This document shows, in pieces, positions 10,034 through 21,625 of a DNA stretch of 64,000 bases. Source of the DNA: Eutreptiella sp. 'Long Island Sound 2002' (Eukaryota > Euglenozoa > Euglenophyceae > Eutreptiales > Eutreptiaceae); contig OZ038383.1 in assembly GCA_964036045.1 (NCBI GenBank), positions 89,747,514 to 89,811,513 of the forward strand, read 5' to 3'. Positions within the stretch are counted from its first letter, which is position 1, and the number at the start of each line of letters is the position of its first letter. The position numbers were made by a program, and so were the translations under genes. Under the pieces are notes generated by a model, which had not been told where the DNA came from, ran no database searches, and saw only the letters and a program-made list of their open reading frames with translations.

Positions 10034-10903
10034 CAGGATGATCCCCCAGAAAAATCCCTGCAAATTGCACCGGGGACAAGCCATGGCTACCACGCGTCCA
10101 ACACGTGGCATGTAGTCCAGCAAAAGCGGGGCAGTATTTTGCTGTTGGATGGGACGTCGATCCATCGTGGAGCTGGTGGGCCGGGGAGGACGATTTTTTC
10201 CCCCTTTGTGCCGGAAAAATTCCGCACACCCGTAAATGTGGTGGAACCGGAGAATGTCCCGGACCTGATGTTTGTTGAGCCGGAGGGACCGGAGGAGGAA
10301 GAGCCGGAGGAGGACCCCCCGGCAACCTCTTCGGGCAGTGATTTGCAGCCCCCTGCACCACCTGCCCCAAGGTTGAGTTGGTCGGCGCCCCTGAAAACGC
10401 CCCCGGGGATGGAGAAGAAAGTCCCCTACATGGGTGACGTGTGGGTCATTGGGACTAGGGTTGGGACCGCTGCCATTAGCGTGTGCCCATTCACAACGGA
10501 CGGTTTGGGGCCGGAGGACGAGAATGCCGAGGAGTGCTCGATGCCCTGGTACCACCGCTGGTGGATCCCCCCTCCAATGGCGGACAACATGGTGCGGGTC
10601 CCCGTCGCCCCCGGCTGCGTCTACTTTGGGGTCTGTCCTAGCAGCCTCGTCCTCACCCGCGCACCCAGCGCCCGTGAGATGCAGTGGGCTTCAATGACGA
10701 TGCACTATACCGCCTCAATGCCGAGCATGCAAGCCGAATCCGACGGCAAAGTGAAGTGGAACGTGAAAAAGAAGGAATACATGTGCCCATGTAATGAAAA
10801 GGTGTGTAATTACACCGTTTTTGCGTGCGTAAAATGCATCGTCCGCACATCGGCTATACACATGACGAGGACGCAAAATGGGTCATTTACACACGCAAAA
10901 TAG
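10034..10903 (+). pseudogene. Dioxygenase-like gene of element B, 3' part
   Basis: Continuation of 1282-2486 after the insertion of A. It starts D-D-P-P-E, then T-S-H, then G-S-I-L-L-L-D-G and I-H-R with the distal His at 10163, followed by G-R-T-I-F-S-P-F-V. It parallels G-D-I-L-L-L-K-G ... F-H-R-R in the A copy. An acidic Pro-rich linker (about 10270-10370) is followed by a second beta-rich segment, then a Cys-rich tail (C-P-C ... C ... C-V-K-C, 10778-10836). That tail corresponds to the one at 4840-4890. With H2422 and D2428 from the 5' part, the HxD...H triad is complete. Confidence 0.65.
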
Positions 10904-11035
10904 GGTATTTACGTCGTTGCCTAATTTCGATCTGTGACGCAAAATGGGTCATTTATGCACGCAAAATAGGGTATTTACTTCGTTGCCTGATTTCAACCCG
11001 GGACGCAAAACGTGTCATTTGCGCACACAAAATCC
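10805..11035. repeat. ACGCAAA-type repeat cluster between B genes
   Basis: Three longer units of about 70 bp built on ACGCAAAATGGGTCATTT, ACGCACGCAAAATAGGG and TATTTACGTCGTTGCC. It lies in the same relative position as the A cluster at 4898-5165, but with the B-specific motif. Confidence 0.8.
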
Positions 11036-11045
11036 CAGTAAATTC

Positions 11046-12107
11046 ATGTACTTCCTCCGTATCTTTTACATTGTCGTGAACTTCTTGCCCTTCGCGTTGG
11101 TGGATCCCGGGCCCGCCGACAACAGTGCTGGGTTTGGCGCCGGAGCTGCTGCAAGAGCCCAACCCGGGCACCGTGGCGCGGCTGGTGAAGGCGATTTGGA
11201 CGAGGTGACGTTTCCGGATGTCGATGATTGCGACGTCCGGTATGTGCATGGGTATGGCAAGGTTGCCAATGTGGAGGCACGAATGGTTTTTTCGGAGGAT
11301 CGGTCTGGGATCCTCCATTGGAAGATCTTCCGGGGAATTTCGGTGCGGCCCTTGGGTCCCAAGACCGCGGGCGGACGAGAGGTGGCGGGCGATGCGGTGA
11401 CGTTGATTTGCCCATTTTGGGGGAGACACAAGAAGGGGCAAGAGGAGAAAGTGTTCCTCGTTCCCTTTCTGTACATGCGGCCCCCCAGCTCCCACACGTG
11501 GGCCCTCCTGTGCACCCAGCACGAGCTGCGCCAGGTGCAGAAAGTGCGTAGGGTGCCACTCAGTGAGATCGGAGGTGTCCTGCCAGGGACACGTGAGGTT
11601 GGTGGTGTGGACCAGTCCACGGCACTTTTTGCGAGAGTGGAAGCCTTTTGGCTGAGACGGGAGAAGGAAGCGCGCAGCGACATGTTGCGAAAGTCGGAGG
11701 CAGAGGCACGGAAGGTGGCCGAGGCCCAGGGCAAGGATGTGGCTTCGGAATCCTCTGTAGGGGGAGAATCCTCCGTGCTCCCGGCGAAGAGGGCCCGTGG
11801 CCGCCCCCCCAAGGTCCCCGGGAAGCAGCCGGGAGTCTCTCCGGCCGGGCAAACATCCGAGCTCGTGCGGCAGCGCTCGGAGAATGAGCTGCTGAAGGGC
11901 AAGGTGGCCCTGCTATCAGACTAGGTGCGGGAGCGGGACACACAGCTGGCTGCTGTGCGTGGCGAGAGGCAGCGGGCCGATGCGGTGCTGAAGGAGCGGG
12001 ACGCCCAGCTGTTGGCGGAGCGCAGCGCGGCCCACGGGGGGGGTGGCCGGGCCCGGTCCTTGTATGCAACCCCCCCTCCCCCCCCCCCCCCGCGTTTGGA
12101 AAGATAG
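11046..12107 (+). CDS. Coiled-coil/AT-hook protein of element B, 5' part
   Basis: A long frame with a start-like ATG at 11046. The N-terminal domain is homologous to the A protein at 5205-5800. It is followed by an E/K/R-rich helix (about 11640-11740), then K-R-A-R-G-R-P-P-K (about 11787-11813), an AT-hook of the type that binds the minor groove of AT DNA. A second coiled coil follows (11850-12040), then a Pro tract. TAG 11922 lies between L-L-S-D and V-R-E-R-D-T-Q-L, in the same frame and inside the heptad region. The frame ends at TAG 12105. Sequence resuming at about 18045 appears to be the C-terminus, so the satellite array (12.3-18.04 kb) splits the gene. Confidence 0.6.
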
Positions 12108-12300
12108 TGGTGCTGGGTCGGCCACCAACAAGTGTCTCTAGAGAAAACTGTCTGGCGCCGAAGGCGCCAAATTTAATTTTCATGCTATGTGTTTATACTC
12201 AACATACTCAAAATTTTGTAGAGAAATCATATTTATGTTAAAACGAGAAAAATTTTGACGTGAAGGAGGGCTACAGGAGGGTTGCAGGCCCTAACAGCAA
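12108..12300. other. Spacer before the satellite array
   Basis: AT-rich non-coding DNA. It has a small perfect hairpin (GGCGCC-GAA-GGCGCC, about 12154-12168). No gene seen. Confidence 0.5.
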
Positions 12301-13459
12301 CATTAACCCTAGCCCTAACCCTAATCAAGACTGAATATTGGGACCGAGCTGCTGGGGGAGGGAACATCAGCTATAACTGGTGAGGGACATGAAGAATGAT
12401 TCACGCATTGATGGCTCTTTTGACAAAGGGAAATCAGCTTGCAAGTGAACCCCATCACCACGGGGCCCACTTTCAAGGCTTTTTGGACTTCTTAGGGGCC
12501 AAAATGCCCCGAAATGGGCTCAAAATGGGCTCATTTCACCCACTTGTGCACCCCAAATGGTCTTGGATGAGGTTTCGAAAAATGCGTTTTGGACCCATTT
12601 TTGACCCATTTTTGGTCCCAAAACAGCCCATTTTCAAGGCATTTTGGGATTTTCGGAGGACCAAAATGGGCCACCGGAAGCTCAAAACGGTCCAAAAACA
12701 CTTGTTTTAGCGTCGCACATGGTCTAGGATCATTTTTGAGAAAAGTCATCTTTTTGCCCCTACTGGACCCTGTTGACCCATTTCGGCATCCACCCGTTTG
12801 GGCTTGAGCTTGCAGCTTGCCGCAGCCTAGTGGGCCTAGGTATTGGGGTCTAGGGGTCCGTTTGGGCAATTCTGAGGGGTGGAAACCACATAAAGTGCGG
12901 GGTTGCGGGTGGAGTAGGTGCCCTCGGAATCGCATTTGGAGCCATGTAGCCAAAGATATGGCCTATTCTTGGTTTGTGGCTATCGGCAGTTGGAGCTTCT
13001 GGGGGCCTTTTTGGGCCGTTTCCGGGACATATCATGGAGTTAGAGGGCCGCAAAGAGCTCATTGACACGGGGAAGTCAAGCCGCAGGTGAAGGGTACCCA
13101 CCGTTTCCCTTCGTTTGGCCCTTTTGAATGTGTTCCAGGGCTTTTTTGGCCCAAAAATGGCTGTATTTCGCCCTAAACTGCAGTTTCTGAAACTGAGGTC
13201 CGCCACTTGCGAATCCCGTTCCCGGCCGCCACCGTTGAGTTTCTTGCTCAAACCTTGTGTGCTTGTACTTCACACCCATAGGTATCATCCACCAAAATTT
13301 CACCGGAATCTGAAGCACCACGGCAGAGTTCTGATTTTTCCCCATTTCGCGCGTGCTGCTGCTTGCTTGCTGCTTGCTGCTGCTTGCTGCTGCTTGCTGC
13401 TGCTAAACCTGGTAGGTCCACCCTAGACACTAAAAAGGGTTATACAACCAAGACTGGTT

Positions 13460-13523
13460 CCACCAGCTCGGTGACCCAAGCCCTAACCCTAATCAAGACT
13501 GAATTTTGGGACCGAGCTGGTGG
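13460..13523. repeat. Unit-junction hairpin with telomere-like loop
   Basis: Arms 13460-13472 and 13511-13523 are perfect inverted repeats; the loop contains CCCTAACCCTAATC. Equivalent structures are 14330-14342 / 14386-14398 and 15487-15499 / 15533-15545. The array starts with a right arm (12337) and ends with a left arm (18009-18021). Confidence 0.85.
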
Positions 13524-16188
13524 GGGAGGGAACATCAGCTATGAATGGTGAGGGACACCAATGAGTCACACATTGAAGCCCGTTGACAGAGTGAAATGAG
13601 CTTGCAAGTGAACCCTATCACCACGAGGCCCACTTTCAACGCTTTTTGGACCTTGTTGACCCATTTGGGCACCCACCTGTTTGGGCTTGAGCTTGCAGCT
13701 TGCTGCAGCAGAGTGGGCCTAGGTATTGGGGTCTAGGTGTCCGTTTGGGCAATTCTGAGGGGTGGAAACCACAAAAAGTGGGGGGTTGCGGGTGGAGTAG
13801 GTGCCCTCGGAATCGCATTTTGAGCCATGTAGCCAAAGATATGGCCTATTCTTGGTTTTTGGCTGTCGGCATTTGGAGCTTCTGGGGGCCTTTTTGGGCC
13901 GTTTCCGGGACATATCATGGAGTTAGAGGGCCGCAAAGAGCTCGTTGACACGGGCAAGTCAAGCCGCACGTGAAGTGTACCCACCGTTTCCCTTCGTTTG
14001 GCCGTTTTGAATGTGTTCCAGGGCTTTTTTGGCCCAAAAATGGCTGTTTTTGGCCCTAAACTGCAGTTTTTGTAACTGAGGTCCGCCACTTGCGAATCCC
14101 GTTCCCGGCCGCCACCGTTGAGTTTCTGGCTCAAACTTTGTGTGATTGTACTTCACACCCATAGGTATCATCCACCAAAATCTCAACCAAATCCAAAGCA
14201 CCACGACGGAGTTCTGATTTTTACCCATTTCGCGCGTGCTGCTTGCTTGCTGCTTGCTGCTGTTGCTTGCTGCTAAACCTGGTAGGTCCACCCTAGACAC
14301 TAAAAAGGGTTATAAAACCAAGACTGGTTCCACCAGCTCGGTGACCCTAACCCTAACCCTAGGGCTATCAAGACTGAACATTGGGACCGAGCTGGTGGGG
14401 GAGGGAACATTAGATATGAATGGTGAGGGACATCAAGAATGATTCACACATTGATGGCTCTTGACAAAGTGAAATGCACCTGAACCCCATCACCACGAGG
14501 CCCACTTTCAAGGCTTTTTGGACTTCTTAGGGGCCAAAATGCCACAAAATGGGCTCAAAATGGGCTCATTTCACCCTTTTATGCACCCCAAATGGTCTTG
14601 GATGAGGTTTCGAAAAATGTGTTTTTGACCCATTTTTGACCCATTTTTGGTCCCAAAACAGCCCATTTTCAAGGCATTTTGGGATTTTTGGAGGACCCAA
14701 ATGGGCCACCACAAGCTCAAAACAGTCCAAAAACACTTGTTTTAGCGTCGCACATGGTCTAGGATCATTTTTGCGGAAAGTCATATTGTTACCCCTTTCG
14801 GACCCTGTTGACCCATTTGGGTACCCACCTGTTTGGGCTTGAGCTTGCAGCTTGCCACAGCCCAGTGGGCCTAGTTATTGGGGTCTAGGCGTCCGTTTGG
14901 GCAATTCTGAGGGGTGGAAACCACAAAACGTGCGGGGTTGCGGGTGGAGTAGGTGCCCTCGGAATCGCATTTTGAGCCATGTAGCCAAAGATATGGCCTA
15001 TTCTTGGTCTGTGGCTTTCGGTAGTTGGAGCTTCTGGGGGCCTTTTTGGGCCGCTTCCGCGGCATATCATGGAGTTAGAGGGCCGCAAACAGCTCGTTGA
15101 CACGGGGAAGTCAAGCGGCACGTGGATGGTACCCACCGTTTCCCTTCGTTTGGCCGTTTTGAATGTGTTCCAGGGCATTTTTGGCCGAAAAATATCTGTT
15201 TTTGGCCCTAAACTGCAGTTTCTGAAACTGAGGTCCGTCACTTGCGAATCCCGTTCCCGGCCGCCACCGTTGAGTTTCTTGCTCAAACCTTGTGTGATTG
15301 TACTTCACACCCATAGGTATCATCCACCAAAATTTCACCCGAATCTGAAGCACCACGACGGAAATCTGATTTTTACCCATTTCGCGCGTGCTGCTGCTTG
15401 CTGCTTGCTGCTGCTTGCTGCTGCTGCTGCTAAACCTGGTAGGTCCACCCTAGACACTAAAAAGGGTTATAAAACCAAGACTGGTTCCACCAGCTCGGTG
15501 AACCTTAACCCTAATCAAGACTGAATATTGGGACCGAGCTGGTGGGGGAGGGGACATCAGCTATGACTGGTGAGGGACATCAAGAATGATTCACACATTG
15601 ATGGCTCTTGACAAAGTGGAATCGGCTTGCAAGTCAACCCCATCACCACGAGGCCCACTTTCAAGGCTTTTTGGACTTCTGAGGGGCCAAAAAACCCCAA
15701 AATGGGCTCAAAATGGGCTCATTTCACCCGTTTGTGCACCCCAAATGGTCTAGGATGAGGTTTGGAAAAATGCGTTTTTGACCCATTTTTGACCCATTTT
15801 TGGTCCCAAAACAGCCCAGTTTCAAGGCATTTTGGGATTTTGGGAGTACCAAAATGGGCCACCACAAGCTCAAAACGGTCCAAAAACACTTGTTTTAGCG
15901 TCGCACATGGTCTAGGATCATTTTTGAGAAAAGTCATCTTTTTGCCCCTACTGGACCCTGTTGACCCATTTGGGCACCCACCTGTTTGGGCTTGAGCTTG
16001 CAGCTTGCCGCAGCCTAGTGGGCCTAGGTATGGGGGTCTAGGCGTCCGTTTGGGCAATTCTAAGGGGTGGAAACCACAAAAAGTGGCGGGTTGCGGGTGG
16101 TGTAGGTGCCCTCGGAATCGCGTTTTGAGCCATGTAGCCCAAGATATGGCCTATTCTTGGTTTGTGGCTGTCGGCATTTGGACCTTCT

Positions 16189-17026
16189 GGGGCCTTCAGC
16201 AGCTGCGCGTCCGCACGTTGATGACGATTGCTTTGTCACGAAGCACACTTTCCTTATTCACTTTGGTGACCCTATTCCCTTACAATGGGACAACTCCACA
16301 ATCTACCTCAAGCATTGTGGTATTTATGCTTTTGACGCATCTAAAAAGCACAGCCTTCCAATTTGGCCTCGCTTTAGTATCTCCTTGCGATCTTGGGACA
16401 CTGGTAGTGCCACGCCTTGTGAAGACGACCATGTCACCAAAAAAATTCGCCCTAATCCGAGCAACTAGAGGTTGATCCTCTATCCAACGTCCTAACTTTG
16501 AATGTTTTGGTATTTGGCTTTCGCTTCATCGCGATCCCATCAATTACCTCCAATGTGCCTGTCCATTTCACCGCAATCAATCAATGCCCGACGTGGCCGG
16601 TACCTTTTTGACCGTATTTTGAATTTCGCTTTGTGCCATTCCGCCATATCCCATTAATTTGTGCCACGTGAGTTGGAAAAAAATTCGCGTGAATTTTTTT
16701 TCCTGCCCCCCACGTCGCCCTTAGCTTACTGCATACGTTGTGTTGTTTTGGACCACGTTCATCCTAACCTTGAAGCGAGCAACCTAACCCCGTACTCCAC
16801 TCGGAATGAATGTGCTCCCCAAGCTTCGTGTTGACGTCTGCGCTCGGCTTTCGCTTCACCGCGATCCCGTTCCTCTTTCTCTTGTTATGAGCAAATCAAT
16901 GCATATGTACAATGCATTGTACTTCCTGCCACATACCTGTACCAAAAAATTGATGTCTCTATCCGGCCATTGTGTGCCTGTCAAGTGTTGCATGTTCCTT
17001 GTTTCACGCATTACGGGGTGCCACAA
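16189..17026. other. Non-satellite segment inside the array
   Basis: This 0.84-kb piece interrupts a satellite unit. After it the unit restarts at an earlier point (17027 corresponds to about 15650), so it sits at a duplication or fusion junction. A frame at 16200-16468 looks coding in composition but is not recognised. A CTTTCGCTTCAYCGCGATCCC motif occurs twice (about 16518 and 16849). Confidence 0.55.
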
Positions 17027-18044
17027 GGCCCACGTTCAAGGCTTTTTGGACTTCTGAGGGGCCAAAATGCCCCCAAAATGGGCTCAAAATGGGCCTATTT
17101 CACCCGTTTGTGCACCCCAAATGGTCTAGGATGAGGTCTGGAAAAATGCGTTTTTGACCCATTTTTGACCCATTTTTGGTCCCAAAACAGCCCAGTTTCA
17201 AGGCATTTTGGGATTTTCGGAGTACCAAAATGGGCCACCACAAGCTCAAAACGGTCCAAAAACACTTGTTTTAGCGTCGCACATGGTCTAGGATCATTTT
17301 TGAGAAAAGTCATCTTTTTGCCCCTATTGGACCCTGTTGACCCATTTGGGCACCCACCTGTTTGGGCTTGAGCTTGCAGCTTGCCGCAGCCTAGTGGGCC
17401 TAGGTATGGGGGTCTAGGCGTCCGTTTGGGCAATTCTAAGGGGTGGAAACCACAAAAAGTGGCGGGTTGCGGGTGGTGTAGGTGCCCTCGGAATCGCGTT
17501 TTGAGCCATGTAGCCCAAGATATGGCCTATTCTTGGTTGGTGGCTGTCGGCATTTGGACCTTCTGGGGGCCTTTTTGGGCCGTTTCCGCGACATATCATG
17601 GAGTTAGAGGGCCGCAAAGGGCTCGTTGACACGGGGAAGTCAAGCCGCACGTGTAGTGTACCCATCGTTTCCCTTCGTTTGGCCGTTTTGAATGCGTTCC
17701 GGGGCTTTTTCGGCCCAAAAATGGCTGTTTTGGGCCCTGAACTGCAGTTTTTGAAACTGAGGTCTGCCACTTGCGACACCCGTTCCCGGCCGCCACCGTT
17801 GAGTTTCTTGCTCAAACTTTGTGTGATTGTACTTCACACCCATAGGTATCATCCACCAAAATTTCACTGGAATCCAAAGCACCACGACGGAGTTCTGATT
17901 TTGGCCCATTTCGCGCGTGCTGCTTGCTGCTTGCTGCTTGCTGCTTGCTTGCTAAACCTGGTAGGTCCACCCTAGACCCTAAAAAGGGTTATAAAACCAA
18001 GACTGGTTCCACCAGCTCGGTGACCTTAACCCTAACCCTAAACC

Positions 18045-18635
18045 CCCCCGCGCTCACCCCTGGCTGGACACCCGCATGACCCCCGGCCAGACCGCCCCCC
18101 CCAACCCCCGGCAGGAACACCCCCCCCCCGACCCACGGCAGGAACACCCCCCCCGACCCCCCCCCCGAGTTTTGAAAGATATTTGGGGTGTGGGTCGCAT
18201 TAGGACCGGTTGTGGTCACCCCTCCGTGGCGCGGCCACGAAGGCCGAGGCCGGGTGGCAAACCCGGGAGAAGAAGCTCCTGGACGATTTGGAGGCTGCGC
18301 GTGGGCATCGCGGGACGAAGCGCACCGCTCCCGAGGCCGTGGCTGTGCCGGAGGGTGTCGCGGAGGACAAGGCCTGGCTGACGCGGTGTGCCGTTGAGTT
18401 GCGAACGGGACTGCAGCAAGCAGCAACGGCCACGGCTCTATTGGAGGAGAGCCTCAAGCGAGTCGACAAGGATGCTGCGCCCCGTCCGTCCTCCTCAGCG
18501 GCGTTGGATGCGCTGCTGAAGAAGTACGACGTCGGAGACATCCTGCAACCGCCGAGGAAGAAAGGGGCAACTGAGCCCGGAACCCCAACGGCGGGAGTGG
18601 GGTCGCCACGGTCCCAAGGATTTGGGGTCCGTTGA
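18045..18635 (+). pseudogene. Coiled-coil protein of element B, 3' part
   Basis: A Pro-rich start (about 18060-18165) is followed by a charged helical region (18240-18510). It ends L-D-A-L-L-K-K-Y-D-V and a Pro/Gly tail terminated by TGA 18633. That end aligns with L-T-A-L-R-D-K-Y and the Gly/Ser tail closed by TGA 6447 in element A, so it is the C-terminus of the gene beginning at 11046. Short sequences at 12080-12125 and 18160-18200 resemble each other (AAAGATA followed by TGGGTCG), possibly a duplication made when the array was gained. Confidence 0.5.
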
Positions 18636-18648
18636 GGTGAACGGCGGC

Positions 18649-18806
18649 GATCGGATGGTGATGGTGTTGGTGAGTGATGGTGATCGGATGGTGATGTTGT
18701 TGGTGGGAGACGGTGATTGGATGGTGTTGGTGTTGGTGGGACATGCTGATCGGATGGTGATGGTGTTGGTCGGAGATGGTGATCGGATGGTGACGGTGTT
18801 GGTGAC
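18649..18806 (+). repeat. 33-bp minisatellite, ~5 copies
   Basis: Units begin GATCGGATGGTGATGGTGTTGG at 18649, 18682, about 18715, 18748 and 18781. Translated it gives an 11-residue repeat (G-D-R-M-V-M-V-L-V...), but it follows the TGA of the coiled-coil gene and is probably non-coding. Confidence 0.85.
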
Positions 18807-19029
18807 GTGGAGGTTACCCGGAGGCAACAGTGTTTCTGTTCCGCGCACGTGTGCCTTTCTATTCAAAAGTGAGAGGGTAAGTGTGTTGTTGTCGTTCATT
18901 TCTCTATTATCAAATTATCAAAATCACCGTATCGTTCATTTCAAAAGGGCCTGGGGGAATTGTCTTGTTGTCCGTCAATTGCTTTCAACATCAGTCTGTC
19001 ATTCCTTTCAAAAGAGTGGGTCACCGGTG

Positions 19030-19235
19030 GGTTTTGTGGTGTCCGCCTGTCTTCAGCGCCTGTTTGGGGGGTTGTGGCTCTTCAGGTTGAGTTTTTGAAT
19101 TGATCATCAACCTCTTCAACTTCTTCCGTTCTTCAATGGCCTACACACATGTTTCAAGTTTCGAGTGCGTTGGGCTTGAACCAAGGGGCGTTCCGTGTGT
19201 GAGTGTAGCATGCATACCTCTGACCCACCCGGTGC
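19030..19235. other. B copy of the block shared with element A
   Basis: Matches 9370-9570, including GCCTGTCTTCAGCGCCTGT (about 19046) and a segment with GGCTTGAACC and CATACCTCTGACC. The minus strand gives GGTTCAAGCCC. Between 18810 and 19030 nothing else is recognised. Confidence 0.4.
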
Positions 19236-19257
19236 CATGGCATTGCAAATGCCTCTT

Positions 19258-19500
19258 TTACCCCACTCTTGCGTATGCAAATGGCGCCTTTTGCGTGCTT
19301 GCACAACTTACACCTGGGACGCGAATACATCCTTTTGGGTGCGCAAATTGCATGTTTTGCGCGTCGACTATTTTTCGAGCGAGAACACAAAAGCACCCTT
19401 TTGCATGCGCAAAAGGCCCTTTTTGCACCGGTAACCAAAGTAGGGTAGGTACGCAAATAGGCGCATTTACGCTCGCAAAAACGCGGCAATTGCGTCTCCT
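19258..19500. repeat. ACGCAAA-type cluster before the B transposase
   Basis: Multiple ACGCAAA / TTTTGCGYG / GCGCAAA motifs in B style. They end at CTCCTACCTGCAG (about 19506), a candidate 3' splice site upstream of the ATG at 19555. Confidence 0.75.
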
Positions 19501-19554
19501 ACCTGCAGTGCAACGCGCTTGTGCCACATGCGTCCCAAGTGTTCTTTCTTCATT

Positions 19555-21276
19555 ATGCCGCTGCATCCGTGGCAGCTCCACCACTTGGCCCTGGGCAATC
19601 GCAAAGGCCGTGGTGAGCGGATCAGCAGCTTGCAGCGTGCGGTGCGTGACATTATGAGTGAGGATTGGAATGTGCGCATGCGGAGTGCGGTTACAAATGT
19701 GGGGGACGCCTACACAGATGTCCCCACGGATCATCAACTCGATTTGGAGTTGAATGCCATGGCGGTGTTGTGGGAATCGAGGAAGGAGGGTCAAAGTGTG
19801 CGGCGATTGCAGTACAGCCGGTCCACATCCACGTGGTATTGCCCATGGGCGAAATCTGTCGCCGTGTGAAAGACCTTGGGTGCCCCCCACCCCATTGATT
19901 TCTCGGTGCAAACTCCCGGCAGTAATGATTTGATTGGGTCCAGGGTGAATGTGAAGGAGAAGCTGCAGCTTATGTGGCAGCATAACCCCCCGGTAACACA
20001 AGGTAACCAAGTTTTGGTGGGGATTTCCATTGATGGAACCAAACTTTGGCAACGCTCTTTTGAGGACTTTGCTGTCGGCGAGTGGGGTAGCCGTGTGCCA
20101 TTGGGTTCATGGGTGCTACTCCAGGGCTCGGAGACCACCCAAATTCTTCGCGAGTTGGCCCACCAGGAAAATTTGAACCTTGATGTTTTGGATGTGAATG
20201 CGATGCAAGTTTTGAATGAGGGAGGGTATCCCACACCTGTTACGTGTGTGATTATCGCCGACACCAAGTCGCAAGTTGCCCTCTCCGGGTGTCGGAATTT
20301 TAAGTGTAATGATCCTTTGGCACCTGTGTGCTGGCTTTGCGGGGGGAACCGTCTTCATTGTTTGGGTGCGTTTGGGCAGGGAAATTCAATTTTGCTCAGG
20401 GTTTGGCAATGGGGGGGGATGACATTCCTAGCAGTCCTCCCTTTCCAAAGACCCCCCGACTTTGGACTCCATGGGGTGCACCGTTTGGTGCATTGTGCGG
20501 GCAGTGGGTTGGTTAAGGCTTTGATGCATCACCATGGGTGGACAAAGGGGAGGGCATTGGTTTGGGTGCAGTGGTTTTGGGATGACATCAAGGTTGAGAG
20601 CCGTACGGCCACGGCGGCCGATTGTGAGCAAGAGAAGGTGGGAAAGAAGGCCCTGCGTTTGGAGCAAACTGCCGGGGCAGCATAGGTCAAAGGGCAAGGG
20701 TGGGATTGCATTGCCGACTACTTGGAGGGGGACAATCTTTTACAAGTCCCGGTGCAAGTGGGGGGGGTTACAATGACATGGACTGCTTGTTGGCGTTTGT
20801 GGGGAGAGAAATTTGCAGTGACTTGTGACCTTGTGTGGAAAGAGAGGAGGTTGGACCTTCGCGATATGAATATGTTGAGAAGTGCTTTGACCGAGATGGG
20901 GAGTGCCCACAAAGCTTGTGGGTTTGTGGTGACCCTGTGGGCCCACCTTTGGGTGGACCACATGTGGGGGATTGTGAGGGAATGGGGTACCCTGTGCACA
21001 TTTAGTGCTTTTAAGGGTGAGAGGAGGCATCAGTCGTTGAAGACGGAGATTAGGAAGAGGACCTTCAAGGGGGGAAGTAAGAAACGGGGGTCTCGCCTAC
21101 GGGGGGCACGCCGAGCACAGAGGAAGGGGTGGGCCGAAGTGCTTCGGAACGACAACGTGGACTGGGGTTTGTATGCCAAGGGGTTCAACGTCTGGCAGCC
21201 TTCTTGGACCCGCCAAGAGGCATATGGGAATGCCAAGCAGTATTGGGAAAGGGTGATGCGTAAGGGGAAGTCGTAG
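19555..21276 (+). pseudogene. Putative DDE-type transposase of element B
   Basis: Same family as 7460-9145. Candidate catalytic residues are D20032 in S-I-D-G-T and D20260 in I-I-A-D-T. The CxxC is C20329 and C20338, followed by L-H-C and L-H-G-V-H-R-L-V-H (about 20470). The C-terminus has H-L-W-V-D-H-M-W (about 20945) and F-K-G-E-R-R-H-Q-S-L-K-T-E (about 21010-21050), followed by a basic region. The alignment with A is collinear through TAG 20683, which falls opposite a sense codon in A. TGA 19867 and frame switches near 19860 mark decay. The last stretch ends at TAG 21274. Confidence 0.65.
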
Positions 21277-21509
21277 GGTTTCTCGCATGTTTGTCGTACA
21301 ATCTTACAATTCTATCGTGTATACTCCGGAGGTTTGGTGGTGGAATACCACTTGGACATGTGTGACTAAATGATTGGTACAATGCAAAGAAATATCCCAG
21401 CAATTGCCTCCATGTTTCCTTGCACGCATGGCATGCATTGGACCCGGGATGTGGGTTTGTGTTTGCGTGCAAGGGGTGGGGTGGGGGGGGGTCAAAAGCA
21501 GGCATTTAC

Positions 21510-21625
21510 CTTGATTTTGCGTAGGTAAAAGGGGTATTTTGCGTCCCGAGTGGAAAAAAACTGGTAAGTAAAAAGGGCAATTTGCGCACGCAAAAGGGCC
21601 TTTTTACGCACGCAAAAACCAACTA
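21510..21625. repeat. Right subterminal ACGCAAA-type repeats of element B
   Basis: GCGTAGGTAAAAGG, TTTGCGTCC, TTTGCGCACGCAAAAGG and TTTTTACGCACGCAAAAACC lie inside the right end. Between this cluster and the terminal repeat (21626-21849) no gene is seen. Confidence 0.7.

Larger units (their letters stand above)
12300..18036 (+). repeat. Satellite array, ~1.15-kb unit
   Basis: Units begin after GACCGAGCTGGTGG near 12336, 13511, 14386 and 15533. Full units are about 1.15-1.19 kb. The second (13511-14398) lacks about 270 bp, and the fourth is split by unrelated DNA (16189-17026). Junctions hold a perfect 13-bp inverted repeat (CCACCAGCTCGGT / ACCGAGCTGGTGG) around CCCTAACCCTAA tracts, next to a TGCTTGC-type microsatellite. 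Both ends of the array lie in CCCTAA-type sequence. Recurrent 60-130-residue ORFs inside are frame echoes of the repeat, not genes. The same family recurs inverted at 61.0-63.69 kb. Confidence 0.9.

Noticed and set aside
10953-11852. 299-codon and other long minus-strand ORFs opposite the B coiled-coil gene
   Set aside because: They mirror a GC-rich plus-strand frame with proven homology to element A; their Pro/Arg/Ser-rich products are typical shadow translations.
12300-12340. CCCTAACCCTAA as a true chromosome end
   Set aside because: Tracts are only two to four units long, internal, and repeat at satellite unit junctions.
12817-17629. Recurring 82-, 112- and 133-codon ORFs in the satellite
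   Set aside because: They recur only because the satellite repeats, exist on both strands at once, and frame is not preserved across units or in the inverted array.
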